A stretch of DNA of 64,000 nucleotides from positions 696,441-760,440 of the forward strand of contig NW_022985439.1 of NCBI RefSeq assembly GCF_010093595.1. Direction: 5' to 3'. The stretch comes from Mytilinidion resinicola (taxonomy: Eukaryota; Ascomycota; Dothideomycetes; Mytilinidiales; Mytilinidiaceae). Position numbers and translations under genes: made by a program. Numbering within the stretch: position 1 is the first letter of the stretch; each line of letters opens with the position of its first letter. The notes below the pieces were generated by a model, which saw only the letters and a program-made list of their open reading frames with translations, made no database searches and was not told the DNA's origin. Shown piece after piece: positions 34,386 through 46,375 of the stretch.

Positions 34386-35984
34386 TTACGCGCCTCTCCA
34401 GGGTTTGATCCACGTGCCGTCGAGAACAGCCTGGGGTAATGTACCGTCCGTTAAAGAGCATGCACGAAATTGCGGCAGCTTTTCATAATCAAATTCAAAA
34501 AAAGTATATGCCATCGTGTTCCAATCGTAGAGCGAACAACCTTCCGTGCCATCGCACATGGGAAGCTCAGAAGCTCTCGGCCGCTTGTTTGGGTCTCTGT
34601 CAAGGAGTGCTGCTATGAATGGCAACCAGCTTACATATTCCGTGGTATTTTGGAGGTGTATTATCCAAAGATAGACTTTGGGAAGATTGGCGGCATAGGC
34701 CTGCAGGCCGTCGGTGATTCGATATTCCTCAAAATTTTGCGAGAGAACCCCCCAAACGGACTGTGAACATCTCAAGAAATATACACCCTAGCGAAAACAT
34801 GTCTGCAAGCACGCCCTCGCCTCGCACCTTCGATGTTGGCTTCAGGTGCGCAGTACATAGGTGTTCTCTTGCTGGGGAAGCCGATAGAACCGGTTGTGGA
34901 ATCGTTGATTAGATCCTTTGATATGCCAAAGTCCGTGATGAAGATTTTGTCGCCCTGGATAAGGATGTTGGCTGGCTTGAGATCCTTATGTCGAATTTCC
35001 TCCTTGTGGAGATAGTTGACAGCGCTAGCAAGACAATACATCCACTTGTGTAAGCGTTGAACGACATTCGTAACATTAGAGAAGTGGACATCGGCTTCGG
35101 CTCGAGCAAGAAATTCACCCAGATCCATGTCAGCGACCGGACTCATGATGATTCCGAAATCGAGACCGGCTTGATATGTTTCGATTAACCTCACGATGTG
35201 GGGATGACGAAGTCTACGAATAATATTGATCTCAGACCTTATCTGTCGTTGTTGTGCAGCGGCGCGAAAGTGTCCGGTTCGAATGATTTTCCTGGCGTAG
35301 ACTCTGCCCTCCATGGAGAAATTTATGGCCTCCCTGTAATCATTCAAGTCGCGATGCCACTCCATAAGGTTAGTTGGAAGGTCAAGGGCTTGCTCAGTAG
35401 CCACGCCCTGAGCGATCTGCCGACTTTGTGAGACGAAAACCTGTGGGAGAGGAAGATGAGCCCAGTCTACGTTAGCTACAATGCCATGTTCGTAGGCTGT
35501 AGTGATGACCTGCTTCAATTTGTCCTCGGTCTCCGGACGCGAAACGTCTGCAAATTTATCCTCAGAGATGAACGCATTCAGCACATAGCCACGGATTTCT
35601 GGAGGCCAAGAAAGTTTAGTGCTCTTCGGGACAGCACCAAGTCCAACCCGTTTGATGCGAATACACTCCACCTTGTCTACGAGTGCATAGCTCCCACGGC
35701 CGAGATTATTCAAGTGCTTGTAAGGCAGCTCAGCCTTGCTCGTGTAAATGGTATGGTTGTGTTCTCCGTCCGCCACGATAGCGAGTTTGAATCGGTATCA
35801 AGGCGAAAGGTCGATGAAACTCCGATTCGGTCGTCCGCTGAATGGTAAAGACGTCCTCTAGATGTTTCAAGGGACCCAGGATCTTTCGAATGGACTGGAA
35901 AGGAGTCACGTTGGTAAAAGACATACAAAACAGGTAGCGGTCTATTTTGACCCACGCACTTACCTCGCTGGGCTCATCAAGCAC
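34386..35984 (-). pseudogene. Serine/threonine protein kinase-like gene, apparently broken
   Basis: Kinase signatures read along the minus strand: glycine loop LGRGSYALVDKV, VAIK-like VYARKII, catalytic loop HKDLKPANILI, DFG motif ITDFGISKD, and APE-type MYCAPEA. After the APE motif the frame is lost near 34805-34812. The expected ADMFSLGCIFLEMF is in another frame, which is lost again near 34731-34740 before the C-lobe (LPKVYLWIIHL...LLDRDPNKRPRASEL, stop at 34386). Each break looks like one extra T. The N-terminal part also changes frame near 35770-35800 (with a possible intron 35963-35895), and about 110 unexplained residues separate the glycine loop from the VAIK lysine. Catalytic residues survive, but no single protein can be read. 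Sequencing errors in homopolymers are an alternative. Confidence 0.65.
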
Positions 35985-36779
35985 CGGTAACGAGGACTAC
36001 TTCATCATCCAGAGTCCCTGATGTGGTTACGACAGAGAGTGAAGCAGAGGTGTCGAAGAAGCGTTGGAAAAGAGAAGGCAAGGCTGAGGCTGAAGTGGGG
36101 TGGCACCTTAGCCAATCGTAGATATTGCAGTGTTTATGTAATAATCGAGCCTCTTCCTAACTACATCAACTCCAAAGATCAGTCCAAAATGAACTACAGT
36201 CTACCTTCCCTAGGCAGGGTGAGATGCTGACGTATAAGATTGGTACTAAGATGTATCTGGCTAGCTATATCCAGCGCTGAGCGGCTGGTCTAATTAGAAG
36301 CTGAATTTAACAGGAAAGAAAATGGATGGGTCTGAAGAGCAGGAGTTTTGCAAGCTCATACTTGGTACAACACCCTCTCACGGCCGGTGGCCTAGCGTGG
36401 ATATGAAGCCGCGGGCTCAATAGGTGGAATTAAATCTCGAGATGTTGAAGGTAGCCCATTTCTGGACTGAAGATTACCGTATACCTAAGCTTGCGTACAC
36501 TTGTCTAACACCGCCTGAGGTCCCCTGGTACGTTCTGAATAATTGGAAAACGACAGTTTTGACAAGCCTAATAGCTTTCCGAGCGACCTCAGACGGTATC
36601 AGAGTAGACAGCCACTTTACGTTCAATGGAGCTAAAAGCACGGTACTTTGAGGCGTTACTTTCAAGATGCTTACCCCTTCTCTACGATGCATAATCAACT
36701 TTATGTTCTTTCCAATGCTGCTCATCTACTTTGTTTCTCGAAAGTCCCGTATTCGAACCGGATACCTATTTAGCCCAGA
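35985..36779. other. Intergenic region with family-B element
   Basis: Between the kinase-like pseudogene and the DUF1769-type gene. Holds the 88-bp element at 36510-36597. Other open frames are short and not protein-like. Confidence 0.5.
36510..36597. mobile_element. MITE-like element family B, copy 2
   Basis: Same inverted repeats as copy 1 (ACCGCCTGAGGTC left, GACCTCAGACGGT right) at exactly the same spacing (88 bp). The interior shares the CAAGCCT(G/A)AT(G/A)GCTTTC block. No open frame. Confidence 0.72.
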
Positions 36780-38023
36780 TCAATCCACGCCCTCATCCAC
36801 GTATACACTCTCTTTCTGAACTCCCTTCTCTTCTCCTTTTATGCTGCTCGCTTTCGCTTCCTTATGCACTTCTCCAAAGATCTCCTGTGCGCTCTTCACC
36901 TTGCCGTTCTCTGCCGGCAGAAGCTCGAAGACGATAACGAACAGTTCCGTACTAGTTGCGCGATTTTTAAGCACATATCTGAGGGAGTGGGTGCTGCGTT
37001 AGAAGAGTTAGGCATGGGATGGGTCGCTGAAGGGGAGAAATAGTACGAATAAAACCGGAGACTCGAACAGAAAGTAGGGAGGAGCAGAAGAAATCGCAAA
37101 CGTACCGGAGAGGCTGGCCATCCCAATGGCTGACGATAGAGATAGCAGGGAGCCCGTATCCGAGTTTCAGTGCGAACTCTGCCGACCATCAGCTTGTATA
37201 CCTTCTTCAGAGGTACACTAGGTCTTATTCATACCATTGAAATCCAAATACGGATTGAAGAAATCACACGCATACGTCCTCCCCTCTTCGAACTTGAATC
37301 CCGTCCGATTTGCCTCCTGCAACGCCCATTTCTGTCGCTGCCGCGCATCATTTGGCATCCCCGACTCTTTCCGCACCTCGTGCCCGTCCTCTTCTGCACC
37401 CTCTTCGAACACCACCTCTTCCTCGCCCTTCCCGTCTTTCGGCTTAGCTTTGGGCGCGTCCTCTTCTAGCTCCTTCCCATCCTCGCCTTTCCCGCCGACC
37501 CGAAATATGTTTATTGAGCTGAGTAGTGGGCCATAGAGGTAGGGCTCGTCTCCGAGTACGTCGCCATCGAGTCCTGGGTCTACCCAATACTTCACCAACC
37601 CGAGCGCTTTATCAAAGAGCGGCGGTAGGCGATCGCGGATCGGGTGGTCGAAGTCATTCCCAAAAACGAGGTCCTGGCCGGTGATGTGGCGTTTGGGCGT
37701 GAAAGTGAAAGCTATGCTGTACCGGTCGTAGGTATGGGAGGGGTGGGAAAAGTAGGGGGAGTTGGATGGTGAGGTTTTAGGTAGCCCTGTATAATATGAG
37801 CTTATTGTTCGAATGTATGTGCTGTTGAGGCGTTTGTTGGGATGGAGACGGAGGAGCGGAACGTACCTCTGTAGTCCTTTATCCGCACGTGGATGCGGGC
37901 GTCAATGTGTTCGGAGGATATGGAGATAGGCTTTGAGCTGTTGACATGTACATCCTCATGTGTGGTGGGGTCGTAAGAGTGTCCCGCTGTGACTTTGAGG
38001 ATGTAGTTTGAGTGATCGCCCAT
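36780..38023 (-). CDS. DUF1769-type conserved fungal protein
   Basis: Proposed exons on the minus strand: 38023-37867, 37786-37235, 37178-37106, 36978-36780 (326 aa). The sequence runs in the order I associate with the fungal DUF1769 family: HSNYILKVTAGHSYDP, VRIKDYRGLPK...SPYFSHP, DRYSIAFTFTPKR, DLVFGNDFDHPIRDRLP, DGDVLGDEPYLYGPLLSS, an acidic Lys/Glu insertion, YACDFFNPYLDFNEFALKL, and the closing SHWDGQPLRYVLKNR...LFVIVFEL. Splices 2 and 3 are supported because they restore NEFALKL and PLRYVLK. Biochemical function is not known; some family members are annotated in lipid or endosome contexts, but that cannot be inferred here. Confidence 0.85.
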
Positions 38024-38862
38024 GTTGGCGGCCGAAGAAGCGGTGCTGGCCCTGCTATATTTTTATAGAAACTCTGTTGTCGGAGTGTTTGGAATGTATC
38101 GATTCGACGATAATCGTAGGAACAGCAATTGAGATTGAAGGCGATGGTTGGAAATGGTGAATGCACTATTTTTTGTGACGGTGGATGACGTCCCATACGT
38201 CTCAAAGCTTGGCATGCAAGTCATAAAATAGTGTCACGTGACCCGTCAGCTAATCAGACTCTCATGGTACATGAGTTTGAGATGATTCCAGTGTACTAGG
38301 TAAAGCAAAGGGGGTTGCAGTATAACCGGAAACTGTGCAGCCCGGAAATGCAACTTTGACAAGACATGCTATCTGGATGAACATCAACTCCTTTGCAACA
38401 ACGATATGGACTAGATCCTACACTGAGAGCTGTACTTTTGGATTCCTACATAATATAAATGATAACCCCTGCTCGCTGTCAATGCTCGTCATGACGTTTG
38501 CTGGCCTTCGTTTGCAACCCTCTGAAAGCGATGACCTAAGTTTAAAGTGGTAGACAAACTATCAGAGAATGTGGACTTGATTGCTGGTGTTGTTTCATGG
38601 AAGAAAGATGATTACTTTTGTGTATACGTTCCCGCAACTGCGCCCGAAGGAGAAACCGAAGGGACCCTTTGATGATTAAAACCTGCGTCTGAGAAGAAGG
38701 AAACAAACAGGAACGAAATCTACTCCCCTTTTTATACGAAGCATACCTATCATGCTTCTTATTGCGAAACTGCACATCACAAATCCGCTCCACTCATCTC
38801 AATCTACGCATAAGACCATTCCCATGCAGCCACCCTATCACCCCCTCCCAAAACTCCTCTCC
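38024..38862. other. Intergenic region, no supported gene
   Basis: Promoter of the DUF1769-type gene on the left and 3' side of the MFS gene on the right. No protein-like frame or repeat. Confidence 0.5.
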
Positions 38863-40641
38863 TCACACCTCCTCAACCCCCTTCCCCTTCCTCCCCCTCC
38901 CCACACCCACCCTCACGCCCACCGTCCCCACACACCCCGCCGACACCGCAAACAACCCCGCCGCCACAAAAAACGGCAACCCCACCAACGCCCTCCTCCC
39001 GCTATCCAACCCCCACGCCAACACCTCGGGAAACGCAATACTGGCGACCAACTTTCCCCCAATACTCGCCATCGACAACGTCGCCATGACCCTTGCCACC
39101 CTTCCCTTCTCCACCAAACTGACAATATACGCCTGCGTCGCCGTCGGCAGCCCCTCGCCGAACAGATACACGACCACGCCCCCGACAAACACGGGCCCGG
39201 AGTCGCTAGCACCGATGACGACAGAGCCCAGCGCGAGGATCGCGGCGGACGCGAGCATGATGGCGAAGTGGCCCGCGGCGGTGGAGCGCAGCCAGCGGGC
39301 GGCGAGGGTGTTGAGCAATGGCAGGAGCAGGGAGAAGTGCAGGAGCATCAGGAAGCCCTGCGTGGCGACGATGTAGGAGGCTTGCGGGAAGGTCCAGGCG
39401 AATTTGATGACGGGGTATTGGATCAGGCCGAAGAAGTCGATGGATTTGATGCCCGTGGCGGCGACGAAAATGGAGGTGAAGAGGAGGATGAGGTTAGGGA
39501 GGCCGAGGCCGAAGAGGGGGGTGGAGGTTGATGGGGGGTTGAGTTTGGGGTCGTCGGGGGCGATGGTGGGAGAGGAGGAGGAGGGCGAGGTGGATTGCTG
39601 GGCGAGGGAGGCGGCGTGCTTCCTGCTCTCGCCTACTGTCTCTGGGAATAGGAAGATTGTGATCAAGGCAGTTAGGACAGCGATCGCGAAGCTGACTGCG
39701 AGGTTGACCTGCGGTGTTCCCCCCTTTCCGTCCAGGTTCATTAGGAACGCGCCGATGGAGGGGCTGAATGTTTGTGCTAGATACTGCATGCTCGTTGTTA
39801 GGAAGAATAAGGATGCTCGCTCTGTAGCCACTGGCATGACGTCTGTGTAGGAAGCAAACAGCATCGAGAGGCCAACATCGAAGTTACCCCCAATGACTCC
39901 AGGAAGACCACTCAGGTAGAGCGTCCATATTGGGACTTTTGGGAAGCCAAGATCTTAGATCAAAAGTCAGCAATCCCGTATACATCAAAGGACACAATTC
40001 AACTCAATTCTAGCCATCGTCGAGAAGAGATTAGGGTCAAGATTAGGGACAATATGACTGAGAGCGAGAAAAGCGAAGCACGCGAAAGAGATAAACCCAC
40101 AAAGACACAACCACAACCCACACGCTATAGTAACATTGACCTTATGCAGCACCAACACCACCTTCCGGCCCGCTCTATCCGCCACCCACCCCAAAGGTAT
40201 CGCGCCCAGCATCGCGCTCAGCATTCGCACAAACATAATCAGCCCTGCGCTGCGCGCCAGCTGCTTCTGCACCGTGTCGATTTTGCACAACCGCTCGGGG
40301 ATATGCTTGCCGAGCTCGACGAGAGGGGAATTGAGCTCGAGGTAGTAGTTGTAGCAGTGCATGGCCTCCAGCGCGCGCATGCTGGCCACTTGCTTGATGA
40401 AGTACTCGGCTTCATTGGTGAAGATGAGGGTGCAGCCTAGGAGGGGGACGAAGCGGTAGCGGGAATGAATGGTGGTAAAGGAGGGTAGTCTTGCGAATAG
40501 CCATCCTTTCGAAGGTTTTCTCTCTGCTGTATCCGAAGTTGCAGTTGAAGTTGCCGACTTGCTCGAGCTCGAGCCCGAAGGCGTTGGCGTACTAGAGGAA
40601 CCCCGCCTCAGCAGTGGGGATGTCTCATTTTCTTCCGGCAT
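38863..40641 (-). CDS. Major facilitator superfamily transporter
   Basis: Two proposed exons on the minus strand, 40641-40101 and 39953-38863 (543 aa). The Ser-rich cytosolic N-terminus has a di-leucine-like ENETSPLLRRG. Then come about twelve hydrophobic segments in two halves, with the MFS loop 2-3 signature GWVADRAGRKVVLVL and a second-half GLPTATQAYIVSLVEKGRVARV. A conserved block LPGVIGGNFDVGLSMLFASYTDVMP...RASLFFLTTSMQYLAQTF resembles fungal transporters related to SLC46-type carriers. The exon 1 donor is uncertain: the chosen GTGGGT gives LWLCLYLGFPKVPIW, and nearby GT sites could shift it by a few residues. Substrate unknown. Confidence 0.82.
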
Positions 40642-41311
40642 CCTTTGCTGCAGTGTTCTGTTTCCTTGTTCTTACGGGGACGAGGTACAGAATTTGCACA
40701 GATGCAAGGAGACGTCGTCCATCAGGGTTATATCCCGACGGGCGGCGGCAAAAGAAAAGACTCATCAGGACGCCTTATTGCGAAAGCCGAGCTCGGAATG
40801 CCACTCGGAGTGCACAACGGAGTGCCAAAGGGCGCGTATTGCAGATCACTCCGCCTGATCGGGAACCTTGCCGGAACCAGCTGGGTCATCGAGTGCTTGA
40901 TTGCAAATGGTGGAGTCCAATTGACACATATTGGTGAACGCCTGGTGGAGATGCTGCAGGTAAGTGGGTTGGCGATGGATGGGTTGAATCGGGTCACAAG
41001 CGCATGAACTCACAGTCAGGAATCGATCTACGTGCAGTTTTAAAGCATGCGAGATGCACCCGGAAAGCAAGGATGATAACAGGTCGAACAAACCATTACT
41101 ATTCGCACTACATGCAAAGGAGAAGCACTCGATAATTTTCCAAAACGAAAAGCTCTTCGTCCTGCCGTCTCATCGTAACACCATTACCACGAATCATTCT
41201 GTAGAGAATCCCCAAATGCTCCAGTGAAAAGAATCCAGCGCCCGCACTCCACCGGGGTATACAGTGTGGACCAGGCACTCTTCCAACGAACTAGTTCATA
41301 CGACGCTGCAC
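40642..41311. other. Intergenic region, no supported gene
   Basis: Contains the MFS promoter (left) and the PIL1-type 3' UTR (right), both genes being on the minus strand. Overlapping frames on both strands are not protein-like. Confidence 0.5.
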
Positions 41312-42717
41312 TTATGCGGCGACTCGCTCCTCTTCACGGCCTCTTGTTTCAGTGCCGACCGTGGACGGCGCGTCCTCCTCCTCGTCTTCTTCGTAGCCGT
41401 TGCCACGGTGCTCGGAGGCGGGGATCCAGAGGCCAGACTCCCTGTCGCCGAGCGACTGATCTTGGTGGGAGAGGTCGACACCTTCGCCGGGCTGGCGGCG
41501 GGCGGCACGGCGCTGGGAGAGAGTGCGGGAGCGGACGGAGAGCTTGCTGCTGACGGCGGCGTTCTGGGAGACCCAGTTGGTCAAGGCATCTTCGCAGTCT
41601 TGGATGATACTGAGAGAATTGTTAGTCAAGGACGAGGTAGATGTCTATGGTCAAACTTACGCCTTGCTAGCCTCGTATCCGTCGTACGCTTGCCTGGTCT
41701 CGCCGGGAGTAACGGGGGTATCATCAACCAACTCAAGGAGGTGCTTTCCGTAGCCAGCAATGATGGCAAGCTTCTCGCAGTGCTCACTGAGAGCATCGAA
41801 CTGGTAGGTGAAGGCAGCCTTGAGCTTCTCGCGGGTGATATTGGAGAGCTGAGCCTCGGCGACGAGCGACTCGGCCTCAGCGCGGACGAGCTCCTGTTCG
41901 AGGACGACAATTTTGGGGGAGTTCGGCTCCTTGTACTTGAGCTGTGCAATGTTGTCGGTGATCTTCTGTTTCCCTGTTTTGAAGTCAATGGTGATTCTGG
42001 AGGTAAGCTGTGGGTAGGTATGACGTACTGTCGCGGCTAGGCTGGACTGAAGCCTCAATGTTGCGGATGCTCTTGATGGTCACACGGTACTGGTCGTAGC
42101 GGTCGACAAACTGGTCTTCGAGCTCGCCAATTTCGTAGATAAGCACACCGAGCTTGTCGGTGACATCAGAGACGTCGTCGTCGCATGCCTCGCCCCAGAT
42201 GGAGAGTTGTTGCTGTGATGGTCAGAACCGCATCTCCAAATTTGCACGTAGTCTAAACTTACTGCAACCTCCATTCGCTCCCTGCTGACAAGCTCCATGC
42301 TGCGCATGACGTTCTTCTCCATCTTGACCAATTGTGAGAGCTTCTTGGCGAGGTCGGGACCAAAGGCACCCGCAGCCTTTCCGCGGAAAGTGTGACCTGC
42401 AGAGCATCATGCAATTAGCATTGCTCACTACGTAGAGACATAACATTGATCGCATGATACGCGAGTGGACTCGAGATGTCGCATTCGAGGACCAGGCGGA
42501 GTCGCTCCGTCGGCGGCGGGCGGGAGCGGGAGCGCCGGACACCCGAGGAGCAGACAGCATGAACGCATTGAAGACTCGAGTATCATGAGAGCGACATACC
42601 GATATTGCCCCTGCCGAAGAACCTGCCATGCTTCGTCGAGGATGGAGGCGGCGGCGGGCTCTGGATCTGCGACGCCGTCGGGGCGCGCGACTGGCGCATC
42701 GAGTATGTCCTGTGCAT
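41312..42717 (-). CDS. Eisosome core component (Pil1/Lsp1 family BAR-like protein)
   Basis: Five exons on the minus strand: 42717-42600, 42396-42263, 42212-42029, 41973-41661, 41609-41312 (348 aa, the usual family length). Self-assembling BAR-domain protein that forms eisosome furrows under the plasma membrane and responds to sphingolipid signalling. Diagnostic segments in order: MHRTYSMRQSRAP, GHTFRGKAAGAFGPDLAKKL, SQLVKMEKNVMRSMELVSRE, QLSIWGEACDDDVSDVTDKL, DQYRVTIKSIRNIEASVQPS, then RDRKQKITDNIAQLKYKEPN, LSNITREKLKAAF, and LVDDTPVTPGETR. The Ser/Arg- and acidic-rich tail carries candidate phosphosites. Pil1 and Lsp1 cannot be separated with confidence. All four splices restore conserved sequence in frame. 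Confidence 0.96.
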
Positions 42718-43310
42718 GGTGGCGGGCGGACGAGGGGGTGGTCGTGAGTAGGGATTTAGGAAGTGGAGTGGGTGTGATAGACAAAGAAGTGATTTGGTGT
42801 GCGTGTGTTGTGGTAGAAATGCACCCGCTTGGCTGGAGGGAGCGTCGTCGTTTTGTTTGTGCCCACTGACGCCAGGCCGTGCATGACGTCGCCATTGTGG
42901 GCAGCCAAGTAACAGCAGTTGTGGGGGGGCCCAGCCTGCGCAGCGCCTCGTTCCGTGTTCAGGCCTGGACCCTCAAGCACATCATCATCCCTTCGTGGCC
43001 GATCTTGTGCTGTACGGGCCTGGCTCCAATTAAACTAGCTTTAGGGCGACTGAAAATTAATCGAATTGGGCTACCAACGTGGCTGGAGGCCTTTAGACAG
43101 GTACACACTACGTAGGTGGTGTTTCTGTTGCTGTGGCTACGCTGCTATCAGATGCAAGCACACAAGTGCATTTCAAGGTCACGCAGTAGCTCCCGAGGCC
43201 TGTGGCTTGTGACTTCAGCAAGAAACTGTCACGATACATTATGTCATATTAGACAAGTGGGTATCAAGATCTATGGTACAGCTCTGTACTACAACGCGCC
43301 GTTGGCCACC
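42718..43310. other. Intergenic region, no supported gene
   Basis: Promoter of the PIL1-type gene and 3' side of SAM37. Nothing protein-like and no repeat recognised. Confidence 0.5.
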
Positions 43311-44936
43311 CTATCTTTCACCGACCCCTTCAACCGCGACCTCGTCAACCACGCCCATGCCCTGCTCAGCACCAAACCCTCCATCCCCGCCGCTCCCTTC
43401 TCTCTGCCACCGCTCATTCCAGTCCCGCTCAGCCCTTAGTTGATCGGTAAAGACCCCCAGGAAATCGCCCGCTTGCGCAAACGTCTGTTGAGGCCGCTGG
43501 CGGGGCAACTCAAATACCAAATCCCCTTGGCGAGGTGATCGAGCGTGATGGACGGCTATACCAGCAATAGCTGAGAGGAGGGCGCCGGAGAACGCGAAGA
43601 AGGTGTTTACAATAAACGGAGATGGCAATGCCGAGCTCGGCTTCATGGCTACATCTTCGGATTGCCGATCCTGGCGGACGGGGTCGTCGCGTATCAATGT
43701 CGATACCACGGGTAAGCTCCCGACTATATCCCTCACGACTGTGTATGTGGTTGTAGCTAGCGATGTGGCCATTGGTGGAGACCAGGGCAATGTCAGTCCA
43801 AGCCCCCGGCGAGCGGTTTTCAGCGCACCATCATCTCTGGGACACGAAGCAAGGGCAGATACGTCGGACGGGCTCACGTCCTCATCGCTGCCCAGAAGAG
43901 CCGTGCGCATGCGCCTGATATACTTCTCCAGCCGTGAATATCGTCCCTCGATAGCTTCTTTTAGCCACGTTTGTGGAACTGGGGAATAGAGCATCAGTGC
44001 TAGGTACCCAAACGCTAGGTCGTCTAAGCTTGAGGCCGCATCGTCTCTTAGTAGGTATTGCTTCTTGCCCAGAAGGTCCGAAAGCGGTGCTAGGAATTCA
44101 TTGGCAAGCGCATCCAGCTTGAATCGAGCTGCGTAGACCGGAGAGCTCAGAAGGCCTTGGAGGCCCTTTTGTCGACCGAGATTTAAAACGCTTGGGCGAT
44201 TTGCGTGACTGTCCGATGGTAGGCCCGATGCCTTTTTTGCTGCCTCAAACTCCCCGCCTAGAGTAGTCCCAAGCTCAGGGCCGTCCAGATCCAAGTCTAC
44301 ATCGAGTCCGGAGAGACCTAGATGAGCTGTTCGAGCTCTCGCTGCATCTCGGTGTCCGGGCGGTATTGTGTAATTTAGATTCCATGGTAATATAGCAGTG
44401 TACGCCGGTGCGGTTGTGGTGGAGTAGTTTTGGGAGGAAGTGTATAGAGAGAGATCAATAATAGGTCGGCCGGTAGTTTCGATGAATGTAGAAAAGCTAG
44501 AGCGCAAATTGTCAGCCGTTTGCGCCCCATGAAGATCTAATGAAACCCGACATACGCTAAGCTGTCGGCCTTCTGTTCCCTCGTGAATATTGAATCCGAG
44601 TTATGTGATCCTGAGGGATACTGGCCGAGGTATTGAACTATTTGATTGAATCCACCTATCCATGTCGTATCATCGCGGAGAGCAGGGAAATTCTCTGATG
44701 CGTATAATTAGCCTTACTCTATCCCTTAATTCCCCAGAAGGCTTAAGTGCCAAAGACGCGGTGTTGAAGGATTTGGTAGACGTACGGGTTGGACTCGGTG
44801 ATGTGTCGTGAGCAGCAATCAGCACCCATTGTGTTCGCGCAATAGTGCGGTTCAAAAACGCGATCGCGGCATTGCATTCTGCATCTATCGAAGGCAGTCC
44901 GAATGCCGGACCCCATACGTGGAGCTCAACCACCAT
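43311..44936 (-). CDS. SAM37: Mitochondrial outer membrane SAM complex subunit Sam37 (metaxin-like)
   Basis: Three exons on the minus strand: 44936-44786, 44694-44556, 44496-43311 (491 aa). Part of the sorting and assembly machinery that inserts beta-barrel proteins in the mitochondrial outer membrane. The N-terminus MVVELHVWGPAFGLPSIDAEC is the hallmark of fungal Sam37/metaxin, followed by the thioredoxin-like/GST-N region and a GST-C-like helical part (LLGKKQYLLRDDAASSLDDLAFGYLALML). Near the C-terminus a hydrophobic stretch (FIVNTFFAFSGALLSAIAGIAV) fits the tail anchor region. Both splices keep the frame. The start is 275 bp from the divergent gene at 45211. Confidence 0.88.
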
Positions 44937-45210
44937 AGGTAGGAGGTTGGTCGAGGAAGCGCAACTGCGCGGAGCCTGCGGATTGGGCACGTGGTCTTGG
45001 TACAATCAAAGTCGAATCCGAGGCACAAGATCTCTTCAAAGTAGGGGAGGAGTGTTTGGGAGAGTTTGAGCGATAATGGTTGACGTCGTGTGGAGTTGTC
45101 GTCCTAAAGTCCTTCAGATGTCAAAAGATCGACAATGTCTTGGCACGTCACTCTATTGATCATTGCTCCACCAACTCTCTCCCTCACTTCCACTCCACCA
45201 TAACTTTCCC
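44937..45210. promoter_or_regulatory. Bidirectional promoter region (SAM37 / unknown gene)
   Basis: 274 bp between the ATGs of two divergent genes, so both promoters and leaders lie here. No specific element identified. Confidence 0.55.
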
Positions 45211-46375
45211 ATGGCGCCCATCCGCCGCTACCTCCGCATAACCAAACACTCCGTCCTCGAAGTCCGTATCTACGTCGACCGGCCCTCAGACGCCGACACC
45301 TGGCTTCTCAACCGCGCCTCTCCCGCGCTTCCACGCGTCATCGAAGCCGTGCGACCCCTCGTGCTCCCAAAACTGCGCGAGGAGAACGAGCGCGCAAAAG
45401 GCAGAGGCAAGGGAAAGAAGAAGGGTATCAAAGATGTGGTTGTTTGCGGTATGTTTAGCTAAATCCAAAAAGGTCTGCCATAGTAAACATGTTTGATGTG
45501 TTCTATTATTGTTATTGCTATCGTGGCATGGAGGCAGTGCTGCATGTATTGGATCACGAGATGAGTGATCATGCTTGCATAACGCTTATGGCGGATTGGT
45601 ATATTTGCGCTAGTCTCCTAAAGCAAGAGAACCCATTCTATGTAGTAGGAGCTAATTTAAGATGCGGCATATAGATGACTTCGATGTATCGATCTTCCTA
45701 ACCGAGTTATCCGCACGGCATTCGCTCCTTACCAAGCAGAAGAGCTTCAAGGAGAAACCTGGCCTCGAGAGTAACTCAAAGAAGCTGACCGGCTGGCTGA
45801 CGGCAGGCACGCGGGAGGATCCTTCGACGGTTCCCGCGGAGGCTGGCGCGCCTATTGTGATCAGAGAGGACGACGATGCCGGGATAGTAATCAGGGCAGA
45901 AGACGACGAGGTTTCCTTGAACAATATTCCCGAAATTCCCGAAGCTAGCGAGGAGGACCAGGCTGGCGAACGCTCGATCGGTGATGGGGACGTCGTAGGG
46001 CGGAGTAAGCGCAGGCGGCAGCAGAGTGATATGACCGTGGTTGAGTCGAGTGACTCAGACGAAGGGTTTCAAGAGGACGAACGTCCGCCAATAAAACGCG
46101 CGAAGAAGGGCAAGGAGAAGAATCGGGACACGGACGCTGACGATGCAAACGAGACTGGGGAGACGGACGACAAGAAGAAGTTAGGGCTGAAGACCTCCTA
46201 CGACGGTTTCAGCATCTACGGCCGCATCCTGTGCCTGGTGGTTAAGCGCAAGGGCGGCACCCAGGCAAAGAGCGGGAGCGGTGGCATACCTGGCTCAAGT
46301 CAGCAGATGATGGAGAACTGGGTGTCGACGCAGGCTGCAGCCGAGCAGGGCGACGACGGGGATGAAGACGGATGA
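45211..46375 (+). CDS. Conserved fungal protein of unknown function, probably nuclear
   Basis: Two exons, 45211-45448 and 45675-46375 (312 aa), around a comparatively long 226-nt intron. The well-ordered N-terminus (RRYLRITKHSVLEVRIYVD, LPRVIEAVRPLVLPKLREEN) leads into a basic stretch (KGRGKGKKKG), DDFDVSIFLTELSARHSLLTKQK, acidic repeats, an Arg/Lys patch (SKRRRQQSD, PIKRAKKGKEKN) that could be a nuclear localisation signal, and a conserved-looking end (SYDGFSIYGRILCLVVKRKG). I recognise the pattern as a widespread fungal hypothetical protein but know no function. Confidence 0.8.

Noticed and set aside
34386..35984. Treating the kinase-like gene as intact with extra introns
   Set aside because: No GT..AG pair of reasonable length reconciles the frames at 34808 and 34735; intron sizes would be about 24 nt or less.
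36745..36765. tRNA B-box-like sequence (GGTTCGAATAC on the minus strand)
   Set aside because: The flanking bases do not form a T-arm stem, and the upstream sequence, overlapping a coding exon, has no A box or cloverleaf.
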